This document shows, in pieces, positions 1-8,002 of a stretch of DNA of 64,000 bases. Made by a program: the position numbers and the translations under genes. Under the pieces are notes generated by a model. The model saw nothing but the letters and a program-made list of their open reading frames with translations. It was not told the origin of the DNA and did no database searches. The stretch comes from Actinomadura alba (GTDB taxonomy: Bacteria > Actinomycetota > Actinomycetes > Streptosporangiales > Streptosporangiaceae): positions 186,001-250,000 of the forward strand of contig NZ_JABVEC010000007.1 in the NCBI RefSeq assembly GCF_014323705.1, written 5' to 3'. How positions within the stretch are numbered: position 1 is the first letter of the stretch; the number at the start of each line of letters is the position of its first letter.

Positions 1-191
1 ACCAGGACCACCTTCCCGGCGAACCGGCCTCGCGGATTCGCTCTGCCGGTCGCGGGATCAGGCGGCTCCTGGGTGTTGGCCCGAGCGGGTGTGCCGATTG
101 CCGTGGCGGCCAGCCCCGCGGCGCCTATGGTGCCCGCGGCGATGATGTTCCGCCGGGTGAGTCCGAGGTCACTCGGGGTCGGATCTGGCAT
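1..191 (-). CDS. Tat-exported protein, 5' end only (possibly SDR-type oxidoreductase)
   Basis: Only the first 63 codons lie inside the window; the gene runs off the left edge. The ATG at 191 opens a protein with a twin-arginine motif (LTRRNII, about residues 11-17), an alanine/glycine-rich hydrophobic stretch and a likely cleavage site near ARA. The mature part begins with a proline-rich linker and then RGRFAGKVVLV, which resembles the first strand of an NAD(P)-binding Rossmann fold (GKVVLVTG in short-chain dehydrogenases). Tat export is well supported by the motif; the SDR assignment rests on about ten residues and is a guess. The sequence beyond the left edge would settle it. Confidence 0.6.
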   Translation of the reverse strand, partial: MPDPTPSDLGLTRRNIIAAGTIGAAGLAATAIGTPARANTQEPPDPATGRANPRGRFAGKVVL

Positions 192-324
192 GGGAGCTCC
201 CGTCGTGCGGAGTCGTTCGGTGAGGAGACCCATGTCATGCTCGCGGCTCCGCCGTACCGCGGTCCAAGACCCGCTGTGATAGCCGATGGTCATGACCAGT
301 CGCGCGCGGCCTCCGCCGGCCTAT

Positions 325-385
325 CGAGGACATGGACCAGGCACTCGCCCACTTCTCTCAGGGCCGGGTCCGAATCCATCCCTGC
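325..385 (+). repeat. Duplicated 3' end of the PH-like gene (copy 1)
   Basis: This 61 bp is a diverged copy of the end of the membrane-protein gene at 49317-49955 (its last 20 codons, 49895-49955). The encoded peptide reads DQALAHFSQGRVRIHP. The stop TGA of the parent is TGC here, so the reading frame runs on towards the downstream methyltransferase. A third copy is at 2932-2992. All three have the same orientation. In both this copy and the parent the tail is followed by the GTG start of a PIMT-like gene, so the duplicated unit is larger than the tail alone. Confidence 0.75.
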
Positions 386-412
386 GCACCCGAACTGCCT
401 AGGGTGGACCAT

Positions 413-1054
413 GTGACCGCGAACGCCTTTTCGGAGGCTCTCGTTCAGGCCGTCCTGGCGGCGGGCATCTGCGACGAACGCCTGATCGAGGCCGTTCGCA
501 TGACACCCCGGGCGGGATTCGTCCCTGTCGACCATGCCGGCTCGGCTTATGAGGACATGCCCATCGGGATCGGGCACGGCCAGGTGACCACTCAACCGTC
601 CCTGTCGGCGCGAATGATCGAAAGCCTCGGCCTCGAAGGGGGCGAGCACGTACTGGAGGTCGGCACCGGCCTCGGCTATCAGACCGCGCTCCTGGCCTAC
701 CTGGTGGGCGACGTCGTGAGCGTCGAGCGGTTGCCCGACCTCATGCGGCAGGCCGAGCGGAACCTCGCCGAGCACGGCATCGACAACGTAGAGCTGCTGG
801 CCGGGGATGGCAGCTGCGGTGCGCCCGACCGTGCTCCCTATGACGCCATCATCGTGTCGGCCGCATTCACCGAGGTACCCGCACCACTGATCGAGCAGCT
901 TCGGCCCGGCGGCCGGCTCGTACAGCCCATCGGCCCCGGCGGCCAGGAGGACGTCGTGCTCTTCGAGCGCACCGCCACCGGGCTGACCCGCAAGAAGGTC
1001 GTGACCTTGGCCGCGTTCGTACGCCTCCACGGCCGGCACGGCTTTCCGACGTGA
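413..1054 (+). CDS. Protein-L-isoaspartate O-methyltransferase family protein
   Basis: A 213-residue class I SAM-dependent methyltransferase of the PIMT family, which transfers methyl from SAM to L-isoaspartyl residues of damaged proteins in the cytoplasm. Motif I is visible as HVLEVGTGLGYQTALLAYL, followed by the acidic SVERLPDL strand, a GDGSCGAPDRAPYDAIIV motif and the LIEQLRPGGRLVQPIG loop. The PIMT-type N-terminus is present (RAGFVPVDHAGSAYEDMPI, then GHGQVTTQPSLSARM). I chose GTG at 413 because AGGGTGG lies just upstream and because the in-frame extension to 332 is only a duplicated gene tail with a mutated stop. The first ~125 bp are duplicated as an orphan fragment at 49982-50109. The substrate cannot be told from sequence. 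Confidence 0.85.
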   Translation: MTANAFSEALVQAVLAAGICDERLIEAVRMTPRAGFVPVDHAGSAYEDMPIGIGHGQVTTQPSLSARMIESLGLEGGEHVLEVGTGLGYQTALLAYLVGDVVSVERLPDLMRQAERNLAEHGIDNVELLAGDGSCGAPDRAPYDAIIVSAAFTEVPAPLIEQLRPGGRLVQPIGPGGQEDVVLFERTATGLTRKKVVTLAAFVRLHGRHGFPT

Positions 1055-1216
1055 AGCCGCGAACGCCCCACAGGTGCGCCCCGCCTCGTGGTTGACAGCC
1101 GACGGTCGGTCATCTTGGCAGGTTCTGCGCCTTGCCGGTGCGCGGAGGGTTCCGCACTATCCGGGAAAGCGCATACGTCCGTCGCCTCGGCGTACGAACC
1201 CCGGCTGGAGGCCTCC

Positions 1217-1861
1217 GTGAGATTCCGTACCGCAGCACTGGTCGTCGCCGCGAGTGTGATCAGCGCACTGCTCCCCTCGCCCGGCGCGCAGGCCGCGACC
1301 GCGACCGAGGGCGGGCTGCCCGTCTATTCGGCCGGCTCCCGGTGCACGCTGGGGTTCAACGTCCGCAGCGGCACCACCTACTACTTCGTCCTGGGGGCGC
1401 GCTGCGCGACCGTCGCCGGCACCTGGTACGCGGATCCGGCATTGACGATCGTGCTCGGGACCACGGCCGGCTCGACCGGGAACACCTCGATCGTCCGCTA
1501 CACCAACCCCGCGGTGACCAAACTCGGCAGCGTCCACCTCTGGCCGGGGTCGCAGGACATCGTCTCCGCGGGCAACGCCTTCGTCGGCCAGTCGGTGTGC
1601 CGCAGCGGTCCCGTCACCGGCCTCCGGTGCGGCACCGTCACGGCGTTGAACCAGACGGTGACCTTCCCCGAGGGCACTTTCACCGGGCTGGTGCGGACCA
1701 ACGTGTGCGCCGAGCCCGGGGATTTCGGGGGGCCGTTCTTCTCCGGTACGACGGCGCTCGGCCTGACCGTCGGCGGCTCCGGCAACTGCACCAGCGGTGG
1801 GGTCACCTACTTCCAGCCGATCCTTCCCGCGCTCAACGCCTTCGGCGTGAACGTCTACTGA
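1217..1861 (+). CDS. Streptogrisin-like exported protein without a catalytic triad
   Basis: A 214-residue exported homologue of the S1E (streptogrisin/alpha-lytic) serine proteases. GTG 1217 follows GGAGG at 1206-1210; residues 1-28 form a Sec signal ending near AQA. The mature part tracks streptogrisin B closely: CTLGFNVRSGTTYYF, GTTAGSTGNTSIVRYTN, TNVCAEPGD, GGSGNCTSGG, and an end like AFGVNVY. All three catalytic positions are changed: TAGHC is LGARC, the NDYGIVRYT aspartate is NTSIVRYT, and GDSGG is GDFGG. The cysteines expected to form disulfides are kept. The long N-terminal pro-domain typical of streptogrisins is absent. It should be a folded, secreted, proteolytically dead protein; a binding or inhibitor role is inference. 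Confidence 0.85.
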   Translation: MRFRTAALVVAASVISALLPSPGAQAATATEGGLPVYSAGSRCTLGFNVRSGTTYYFVLGARCATVAGTWYADPALTIVLGTTAGSTGNTSIVRYTNPAVTKLGSVHLWPGSQDIVSAGNAFVGQSVCRSGPVTGLRCGTVTALNQTVTFPEGTFTGLVRTNVCAEPGDFGGPFFSGTTALGLTVGGSGNCTSGGVTYFQPILPALNAFGVNVY

Positions 1862-2126
1862 CGGGTGCGCCGGTCCGGCCGACCGGGTCGGCCATCCGCC
1901 CTGGGCCAACGCCGAGAAGCGGCTCTCCTGAGGTCCGCCGGTACAGGTCGCGAGGTGCGGACGTCGCCCGTGGCCGTCGTCATGGCGGCCGACCGGCCCG
2001 GTCATGCGCACATCGGACACAAGGCCGGCGCCCCGGCTTGCCGCATTCCGGCGGCTACCCGGGGACGTCCCCGCACCTCGTGCGGTGAACGTTGCGGCCG
2101 ATCCGCCTTCGTGGGAGCGTTCCGGA

Positions 2127-2798
2127 ATGGCCGCTCCGCCTTCCGACGGGGCTTCGCATCCCGTTCGGCCGCCGCGTGTCCTTCGCGTGGGCGCCATCGC
2201 CCTGGTGCTGGTGGTGAGCGGGTGCGGCGTGACGGCCGCCTGGTGGTCGGGAGCGTTCACCGACGACGGTCGGTTCGATCGGGTGGCCGCCTGCCCGCTG
2301 CTGCCCCCGGGCATGGTCTCCCGCCTCGTGCACAAGCCGGTGCCCGACCCCGACGGTGAGGCGCATCCGCCGCGATCGTTCTTGGGCATCGGCGGCGGTG
2401 ACCGGACCGCGGTCTGCAAGTGGTCCACGTCCGTCGCCGGCACCGACGCCCCGTTCCGTACGGTGCGGCTGCACGCTGAGACCCGGGTCGACGACCCCCC
2501 GCATGAGAGCGCTCCTGAGCGTGCCCGCGCGCTGTACGCCACGTGGCGGCGCAACGCGCGCCCCACCTCCGACGTGCGGGACGAGCCGGGCCTGGCCGAG
2601 CAGGGGTTCAGCCTCGTCGACCACATGCGCATCCAGATCCTGTTCAACCGTACCGACGTCTACGACGTGCACGTCAAGTTCCGGGTCTCGAACCTGCTGG
2701 TCGACCTGTCGGGTCGTACGCACACGCGTCCCTCGCCGCAGCTGAGGGCCCGACTGGTCGCGTCGGCCCGCGAGATAGCGGCCGGGCTGCAGGCTTGA
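2127..2798 (+). CDS. Putative lipoprotein/secreted protein of unknown function
   Basis: A 223-residue protein with an N-terminal hydrophobic segment (VGAIALVLVVSGCGV, about residues 21-35). The SGC could be a lipobox, so a lipoprotein is possible; an uncleaved anchor is the alternative. The remainder is soluble, with three more cysteines and no domain I recognise; its size and lipoprotein look resemble actinobacterial DUF3558-like proteins, but I see no diagnostic motif. ATG 2127 was chosen because GGGAG sits about 10 bases upstream and the signal then starts near residue 20; an in-frame GTG at 2085 has no ribosome-binding site. It stands alone between the streptogrisin-like gene and a methyltransferase. 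Confidence 0.6.
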   Translation: MAAPPSDGASHPVRPPRVLRVGAIALVLVVSGCGVTAAWWSGAFTDDGRFDRVAACPLLPPGMVSRLVHKPVPDPDGEAHPPRSFLGIGGGDRTAVCKWSTSVAGTDAPFRTVRLHAETRVDDPPHESAPERARALYATWRRNARPTSDVRDEPGLAEQGFSLVDHMRIQILFNRTDVYDVHVKFRVSNLLVDLSGRTHTRPSPQLRARLVASAREIAAGLQA

Positions 2799-3143
2799 CA
2801 TGGCCGGTGGCGGGGGCGCGCCGGCCGGAACGGCATCGAGCCGGTCGCGGCGCAGGCGCGGTGGATCGAGCCGAAGCTCACTCACCGGTCGGGGGGACGT
2901 GTATGCGCGCGACGTGGTCGGTGACGATGGTCGAGGAGATGGACCGGGCACTTGCCCACTTCACTCAGGGCAGGGTCCGGATCCATCACTGAGCGCCGGT
3001 GCCGTAGCGGAGAAGCGGGTACGGGCCTACCGGCGATGCCGCGACAAAGTCCACAAGTGCCGTGGAATGCCCGAATATGGACAGCGGACGGCGAGTGCGG
3101 GATATGCTCGAATCCGTCGGGTCCCCTCCCCCCAGGACGGTCC
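2799..3143. other. Gene-poor stretch with a duplicated gene tail
   Basis: No gene of its own is visible. The stretch contains the second copy of the PH-like gene tail at 2932-2992. Otherwise I see only non-coding-looking sequence leading into the promoter and leader of the methyltransferase that begins at 3144. Confidence 0.5.
2932..2992 (+). repeat. Duplicated 3' end of the PH-like gene (copy 2)
   Basis: 61 bp encoding DRALAHFTQGRVRIHH and a TGA stop, matching the end of the gene at 49317-49955 and the copy at 325-385. Upstream of it (2900-2931) the sequence no longer matches the parent, so it is an orphan tail. Direct orientation relative to the other copies. Confidence 0.7.
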
Positions 3144-3971
3144 ATGTCGACGCGGAACCTCGATGACGCAGCGGGCGGCAGTGCTGCTTCGAACAAACTC
3201 AACATGCATGTCGCGCATTCGGCCCGGATGTACGACTACTACCTGGGAGGAAAGGACAACTTCGCGGCCGACCGCGAAGCCGCCGAGAAGGTGCTGGCGA
3301 ACTTTCCGGCGATGCGCACAACCGCCCTCGAGAACCGTGCCTTCCTGCGGCGCGTGGTCACTCACCTGGCCGGTGAGGCCGGGATCCGCCAGTTCCTGGA
3401 CATCGGCACGGGCATTCCCGCCGTCGACAACACCCACGAGGTGGCGCAGCGGGTCGCCCCTGGCAGCCGAGTCGTTTACGCCGACAATGACCCGATCGTG
3501 CTGGCCCACGCGCGGGCGCTGCTGACCGGCGATTCGACCGCGTACCTGCATGCCGACCTGCGCGATCCGGACGGCATCCTGGCGCATGCGCGGACGGAAC
3601 TCGACTGGGAAAGCCCAGTGGCACTTCTCTTGGTATCGGTGCTGCAGTTCCTGACCGATGACGACGACCCTTACGCCATTGTGGCCCGCATGCTGTCGGC
3701 CCTGCCGGCGGGCAGCCATCTCGTGATCTCCCACGCCACCGGCGATTTCCTGCCGCCCAGTACCGGCCGCACCGGGGAGCGGATCTATGACGCAGCGGGC
3801 ATCCCGCTGCAGTTGCGCACCCGCGAGGAGATCTCCGGATTCTTCGACGGCTGCGAAGTCATCTCGCCAGGACTCGTGCCGATATCCGAATGGCGCGCTG
3901 AAACCGAACCACAGCCCCGTCCGGCTCTCGCCGAAGCCGCCTTGTACGGCGCAGTGGCGCGCGTGATTTAG
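3144..3971 (+). CDS. SAM-dependent methyltransferase, DUF574/Methyltransf_19 type
   Basis: A 275-residue protein of an actinobacteria-rich family of uncharacterised SAM methyltransferases (PF04672). Characteristic blocks are ARMYDYYLGGKDNFAADREA near residue 30, the SAM-binding motif FLDIGTGIPAVDNTHEVAQ, YADNDPIVLAHARALL for the acidic strand, and ATGDFLPPSTGRTGERIYDA. Start ATG 3144 is preceded by AGGACGG and gives the usual family length; the frame is open further upstream but without a ribosome-binding site. The gene is monocistronic in this window. Substrate unknown; these proteins are numerous paralogues in actinomycetes. Confidence 0.88.
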   Translation: MSTRNLDDAAGGSAASNKLNMHVAHSARMYDYYLGGKDNFAADREAAEKVLANFPAMRTTALENRAFLRRVVTHLAGEAGIRQFLDIGTGIPAVDNTHEVAQRVAPGSRVVYADNDPIVLAHARALLTGDSTAYLHADLRDPDGILAHARTELDWESPVALLLVSVLQFLTDDDDPYAIVARMLSALPAGSHLVISHATGDFLPPSTGRTGERIYDAAGIPLQLRTREEISGFFDGCEVISPGLVPISEWRAETEPQPRPALAEAALYGAVARVI

Positions 3972-4209
3972 GTCGTACGGCTGACCACGTGCGGCAAGGG
4001 TCGTCCTGAGATCCCCGATGGTCCCGGGGATGCTCTCCCAGCAGTGGCAGTGCCCTAGTTGGAAGAGTCACGAAATAAAGCCGCCTCGCTAGTCAAGGAT
4101 TCATATTTCTCCTTGTATCAGGGTCGGTCAAGATACTCCTGATCTCGCTCGCCCGTCCGCGACCAGGACACCCCCTCTGGTCCGGCCGCGAGAAAGAAGG
4201 AGAAGGCTT

Positions 4210-5349
4210 GTGACCCAAGTCCTCAAGGCAGCCCTCACCTCGGTCGCCGCGTTCACCGCACTCACCCTGACCGCCGGCGCCGCCGCGGCCGTTCCGGCCC
4301 AGACGTCCCCCAGGGCCCAGGCTCCGAGCAAGGTGTTCACCATCACCGACCACCTCGCCCGCCAGGTCGCCGGCGAACTGGCCGATCAGACCGCTCGGGG
4401 CCACGTCGCCTCGACGACAGCTTCCGGACCGGCCGACCTGCTGACGATCGAGCCTGATACGCGTCTTGGTCAAGAAGCGCGTGCCGCCAACCGGGCCGTG
4501 CTTGCGGCCAAGGCCTTGCCCGCGACGAGCGGGTCGCTGCTGCGGCTGCGGCTGGCGAACACCGGCACGCGCGCGGCTCTGGAGCGTGGTGAGGTGCCCC
4601 TGGTCGCGGCGGCACCCACCGACGACGAGCCGGCCGAGGTGACCGCCTATGACCCGCTCGGCGGGAAGGTCCTCCTCGATCCGGTCAAGGCGCCCGACAG
4701 GCCCGTTCTCGTGGTGGAGGTCGACGTCGCCAAGGCGATGCCCATGGGACTCGAGCTCGTGAGGGACGTTCTCGCCGACCGCGGCATCAAGGCCGTAAAG
4801 CCCTCCGCATCGCGAATCACTGAATCCCGAACCACCGAATCCCAGGCCCTTGCGGCCAACGGGTACTGGGCCACCAAGATCAATGCCATCCGGCTGAACA
4901 ACGATCAAGAACCGTGGATCAAGGGAGCCGCCGAGATCTACAGCGTTGTCGGTGGCTTCGGGCTCGACGGTGCACCCGCCGTCAACATCGTGCAGATGCC
5001 GTACCTCGACAACGACGGCACCACGTACTACCCCAACCAGCTCATCGTCCACTTCTCGGCGTACAAGTACAACCTGGCCGATGTCGTCATGATGGAGGAC
5101 GACGGCGACACCAACTACCAGGCGCTCGCCACGGCCATCGCCAACGCGCTGCTCTCGATCGCGGACCTCGGCTACTACGTCCCGCTGGTCAACGCGATCC
5201 TGTCCGCAATCCCGACCTCGTGGTGGACAGACGACCCGGACTACGTCGACTCCTGGTACACACTGTCCACCGCCAGCAGCGGCCGGTTGAACGGCGCCGC
5301 CGCCAATGGATGGATGGACGTCGCTCCCTACTGGGTGTCCGCGCTCTGA
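4210..5349 (+). CDS. Exported DUF3103 family protein
   Basis: A 379-residue exported protein starting at GTG 4210, with AAGGAG at 4197-4202 as ribosome-binding site. Residues 1-29 form a Sec signal ending in AAAAVPA. The C-terminal half carries WATKINAIRLNNDQEPWIKG, AEIYSVVGGFG and an acidic MMEDDGDTNYQALA segment that I associate with DUF3103 proteins. No catalytic motif is obvious. The gene ends one base before the convergent AraC gene (stop at 5351), so transcription of the two must collide. Function unknown. Confidence 0.75.
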   Translation: MTQVLKAALTSVAAFTALTLTAGAAAAVPAQTSPRAQAPSKVFTITDHLARQVAGELADQTARGHVASTTASGPADLLTIEPDTRLGQEARAANRAVLAAKALPATSGSLLRLRLANTGTRAALERGEVPLVAAAPTDDEPAEVTAYDPLGGKVLLDPVKAPDRPVLVVEVDVAKAMPMGLELVRDVLADRGIKAVKPSASRITESRTTESQALAANGYWATKINAIRLNNDQEPWIKGAAEIYSVVGGFGLDGAPAVNIVQMPYLDNDGTTYYPNQLIVHFSAYKYNLADVVMMEDDGDTNYQALATAIANALLSIADLGYYVPLVNAILSAIPTSWWTDDPDYVDSWYTLSTASSGRLNGAAANGWMDVAPYWVSAL

Positions 5350-5350
5350 C

Positions 5351-6304
5351 CTATGGATCTTCCTTCCGGTAGTGGCCTGGAGCGGTGCCGAACTCACGTT
5401 TGAACGCCTTGGCGAACGCGAACTCGGAGGCGTACCCGGTGCGTTCCGCGACCGCGCGCAGCGGCAGGTCGGAGTCGCGCAGCAGCCGGGCAGCGGTGGT
5501 CATGCGCCACCAGGTCAGGTAGGTCAGCGGGGGCGAGCCGACCTTGCCGGTGAACCGCTGGGCGAAGGCCGCGCGGGACAGCCCCGCGTGCGCGGCGAGC
5601 GACTGCACGGTCCACGGACGGGCGGGATGCTGGTGGATGCCGCGCAGCGCGGCGCTGACGGCCTGGTCGCGCAATGCCGCGCCCCAGCCGGTGTCCGGCT
5701 CGCCCGGCCGGCTCTCGTACCAAGCGCGCAGGATGTACAGGAGGAGAACGTCGAGCAGAGCCAGCGTGGCGGCGTCGGCGCCGGGCCCTGGGGCGGTGTC
5801 CAGTTCGTGGCCGAGCAGTTCGATCGCACCGCGCAGTGACGAGTGCCGCCCCACGTGGGCCGGGATGTGCATGACGTCGGGCAGTTCGGCCAGCAACGGG
5901 TGGATCCGGGACTGGTCGAGGCGGTAGGCACCGCACAGCGTCTCGGCGCGGGGGCCAGGGCCGTCGCCGGTCACCCGGCCGATGGGGAAGGAGCCGTCCT
6001 CGTATTCGGGGACGGCTTCGGCCAATGGCGTTGTGAGCGCGTCCGCGAGTCCGTGGCCGAGCTCGCGGGGCAGGAACACCACGTCGCCGACGCCGAGCGC
6101 GATCGGTTCGCCGTCGGTGGGGAGCAGCCAGCAAGAGCCCTGCAGGATCACATGGAACCCCGCCCCCTGCTGTTGCTGGAAGCGGATCCCCCAGGGCGCG
6201 CGCAGCCGTGTTCTGGCGGCGTGCGATCGCCCCGTCCGCATGGCGGTGATCGCGTCGCTGAGCACGTCCATGTCCAGAACGTACATCGGCACCCGCATCG
6301 ACAA
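5351..6304 (-). CDS. AraC family transcriptional regulator with N-terminal cupin
   Basis: A 317-residue regulator: cupin sensor domain in the first ~170 residues (GIRFQQQQGAGFHVILQG, then WLLPTDGEPIALGVGDVVFLP) and an AraC-type double helix-turn-helix at the end (WTVQSLAAHAGLSRAAFAQRF, then LLRDSDLPLRAVAERTGYAS and FAKAFKREFGTAPGHYR). It belongs to the AraC group often found divergent from the oxidoreductase it controls. Here it is divergent from the saccharopine-dehydrogenase-like gene at 6394, with 89 bp between, so that gene is the likely target. The start is uncertain: internal ATGs give a family-like beginning MDVLSDAITAMRTGR at 6271. Confidence 0.88.
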   Translation of the reverse strand: MSMRVPMYVLDMDVLSDAITAMRTGRSHAARTRLRAPWGIRFQQQQGAGFHVILQGSCWLLPTDGEPIALGVGDVVFLPRELGHGLADALTTPLAEAVPEYEDGSFPIGRVTGDGPGPRAETLCGAYRLDQSRIHPLLAELPDVMHIPAHVGRHSSLRGAIELLGHELDTAPGPGADAATLALLDVLLLYILRAWYESRPGEPDTGWGAALRDQAVSAALRGIHQHPARPWTVQSLAAHAGLSRAAFAQRFTGKVGSPPLTYLTWWRMTTAARLLRDSDLPLRAVAERTGYASEFAFAKAFKREFGTAPGHYRKEDP

Positions 6305-6393
6305 GACGAATGGACATACCCGCTGGATCGTCGGACATGGGCTCCCGGCGGCGCCCTTCCTAACGTGGACCGCAGTTCAGAGGGGAGATCGAC

Positions 6394-7407
6394 ATGAGAA
6401 TCGCCGTCTATGGCGCAACGGGTTTCACCGGCGGGCTCACCGTCGCCGAGGTTCGCCGCCGGGGCCTCACGCCGGTACTGGTGGGCCGGAACGAAGAGCG
6501 GCTGTCCAAGGCCGCGGCCGAGGTGGGCGGGGCGGAGGTCCGGGTGGCACCCCTGGGCGATCAGGCCGCACTCGCCGCGGCGGTGCGCGACTGTGACGCC
6601 GTGATCAACTGTGCCGGGCCGTTCAGCATTCTGGGTGAGCCTGTGGTGCGCGCTGCGATCGCGGCCGGTACCCACTACCTCGACACCGCGGGGGAACAGC
6701 AGTACATCAGGCACATCCTGGAGGCCTTCGCCGACGACGCGGAGCGCGCCGGGGTGGCGGTGGTGTCTGCGATGGCCGACGACGGCGGTCCGGGCGACAT
6801 GATCGCGCACCTGACGGCAAACCGGCTCGACTCGGCCGCCGAACTGCTGATCGCCGACCTGCGTACCCCGGGGGCCGCCTCGCGCGGCACCGCCCGTTCG
6901 ATGGTCGCGGTCTTCGACCAGGGGCCCGTGGACTATGTCGACGGCGACTGGCGGCCGGTCAGCGACGCCGTGCCCGCGACCATCGCCGTACCAGGGGAAC
7001 AGGGGGAGGTCGCGGTCACGCCGTTCGCGCTGCCGGGAGTGGTCACCGCGCCGCGGCACCTTAATGTGCGGCGTGTCCGCAGCGTCATCCGCACGGAGGT
7101 GGCCAACCTGTTCGCATCGCTGACGGAGGACGTCGTTGAGAGCATTCCGGAAGTCCTCATCCCGGAGGCCCGTGCGAACACCCGCTGGCTGATGCTGGCC
7201 GAGGCCGCCGACGAGCGCGGCGATCGGGTACGGGGCTGGGTGACCGGCCCGGATGGTTACCGGCTCACCGCCGTGATCGCCGTCGAAGGCGCGCGCAGGC
7301 TGATCGCCGGCGGCGACAGGAAGGGCACGTTGACGCCCGCCCAGGCGTTCGAGGCGGCCGACTTCCTGAACAGCCTCGCCGACCAGGGCGTGACCTGGCA
7401 GCTCTAG
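6394..7407 (+). CDS. Saccharopine dehydrogenase-like NAD(P)-binding oxidoreductase
   Basis: A 337-residue protein with a Rossmann NAD(P)-binding domain at the N-terminus (MRIAVYGATGFTGGLTVAEV, then VLVGRNEERL) and INCAGPFSILGEPVVRAAI plus HYLDTAGEQQYI, typical of the saccharopine dehydrogenase/trans-acting enoyl reductase family. Such proteins reduce or oxidise small metabolites or lipids; a lysine-pathway role is not implied. ATG 6394 follows GAGGGGAGA with good spacing. The divergent AraC gene next door is the probable regulator, by analogy with similar pairs. Confidence 0.83.
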   Translation: MRIAVYGATGFTGGLTVAEVRRRGLTPVLVGRNEERLSKAAAEVGGAEVRVAPLGDQAALAAAVRDCDAVINCAGPFSILGEPVVRAAIAAGTHYLDTAGEQQYIRHILEAFADDAERAGVAVVSAMADDGGPGDMIAHLTANRLDSAAELLIADLRTPGAASRGTARSMVAVFDQGPVDYVDGDWRPVSDAVPATIAVPGEQGEVAVTPFALPGVVTAPRHLNVRRVRSVIRTEVANLFASLTEDVVESIPEVLIPEARANTRWLMLAEAADERGDRVRGWVTGPDGYRLTAVIAVEGARRLIAGGDRKGTLTPAQAFEAADFLNSLADQGVTWQL

Positions 7408-7457
7408 GCGTCAGTCGAGGCGGCTCATATCGGGAATTGAGTTCGGCCGAACTCCTA

Positions 7458-8002
7458 CTAGTCGGTGTCCGTCGCCGCCAGCACGGCGATCCGGCGACGG
7501 TCGGGGGAGAGTGCGGCGATGCCGTAGTCGTAGATCTCGTTGTGGAACCAGTCCGCATCGGCCTCGAAGTGGAACCAAGTGCTCTGCCGGGCATGGCGCT
7601 CCACCTCCTCCGCGCTCGCGCCCGCCGGAGCACCGCTGAGCCCCGCCATCGACTGCCATGCCGCCAGCCGGCCATAGGCACCGTGCACGCCTGTGTCGTA
7701 CGTGCCGCCCATCGACGCGGTGGCGAAGAGCAAGCACCAGATATCGCCCATCGGGCGGACGGCGATCTCAAAGCGCTCGGCGGGGTGGAGCCCGTCGACG
7801 CAGGCCATCGGCAGCGTAGGCAGCAGACCTGGCACACGGTCGGGTTCGACGGCGTCGTCCAGCACGAAGACCCACGCCCCGGCGTCGCCCCAGCCGCCCG
7901 CCTCCACGGCGGAAACGATGGCCTGGTGCACGTCTGCGGTGGCGGTGTCCCGAAGCGCGGACCGCTCTGCCGTACGCGGTGTCGGCGGGGGGCATATCGG
8001 GT
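7458..8002 (-). pseudogene. 5'-truncated DUF6183-like gene
   Basis: The C-terminal ~170 residues of a hypothetical actinobacterial family I recognise as DUF6183-like: FATASMGGTYDTGVHGAYGR, then QSTWFHFEADADWFHNEIYD and the end RRIAVLAATDTD. The conserved part starts around 7975; upstream (towards 8075) the reading frame crosses into sequence that on the other strand is FtsX permease, and the translation becomes arginine/proline-rich shadow sequence. I therefore read it as a gene that lost its 5' half and promoter in a deletion that also removed the 5' half of the head-to-head FtsX gene. Family assignment is from memory. Confidence 0.6.

Noticed and set aside
332..412. Extended N-terminus for the PIMT-like protein
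   Set aside because: This part is a copied tail of another gene with its stop mutated; GTG 413 has the ribosome-binding site and matches the fragment copy at 49982.
4011..4031. Terminator after the methyltransferase at 3144-3971
   Set aside because: ATCCCC/GGGGAT gives only a 6-7 bp stem without T-run, too weak to list.
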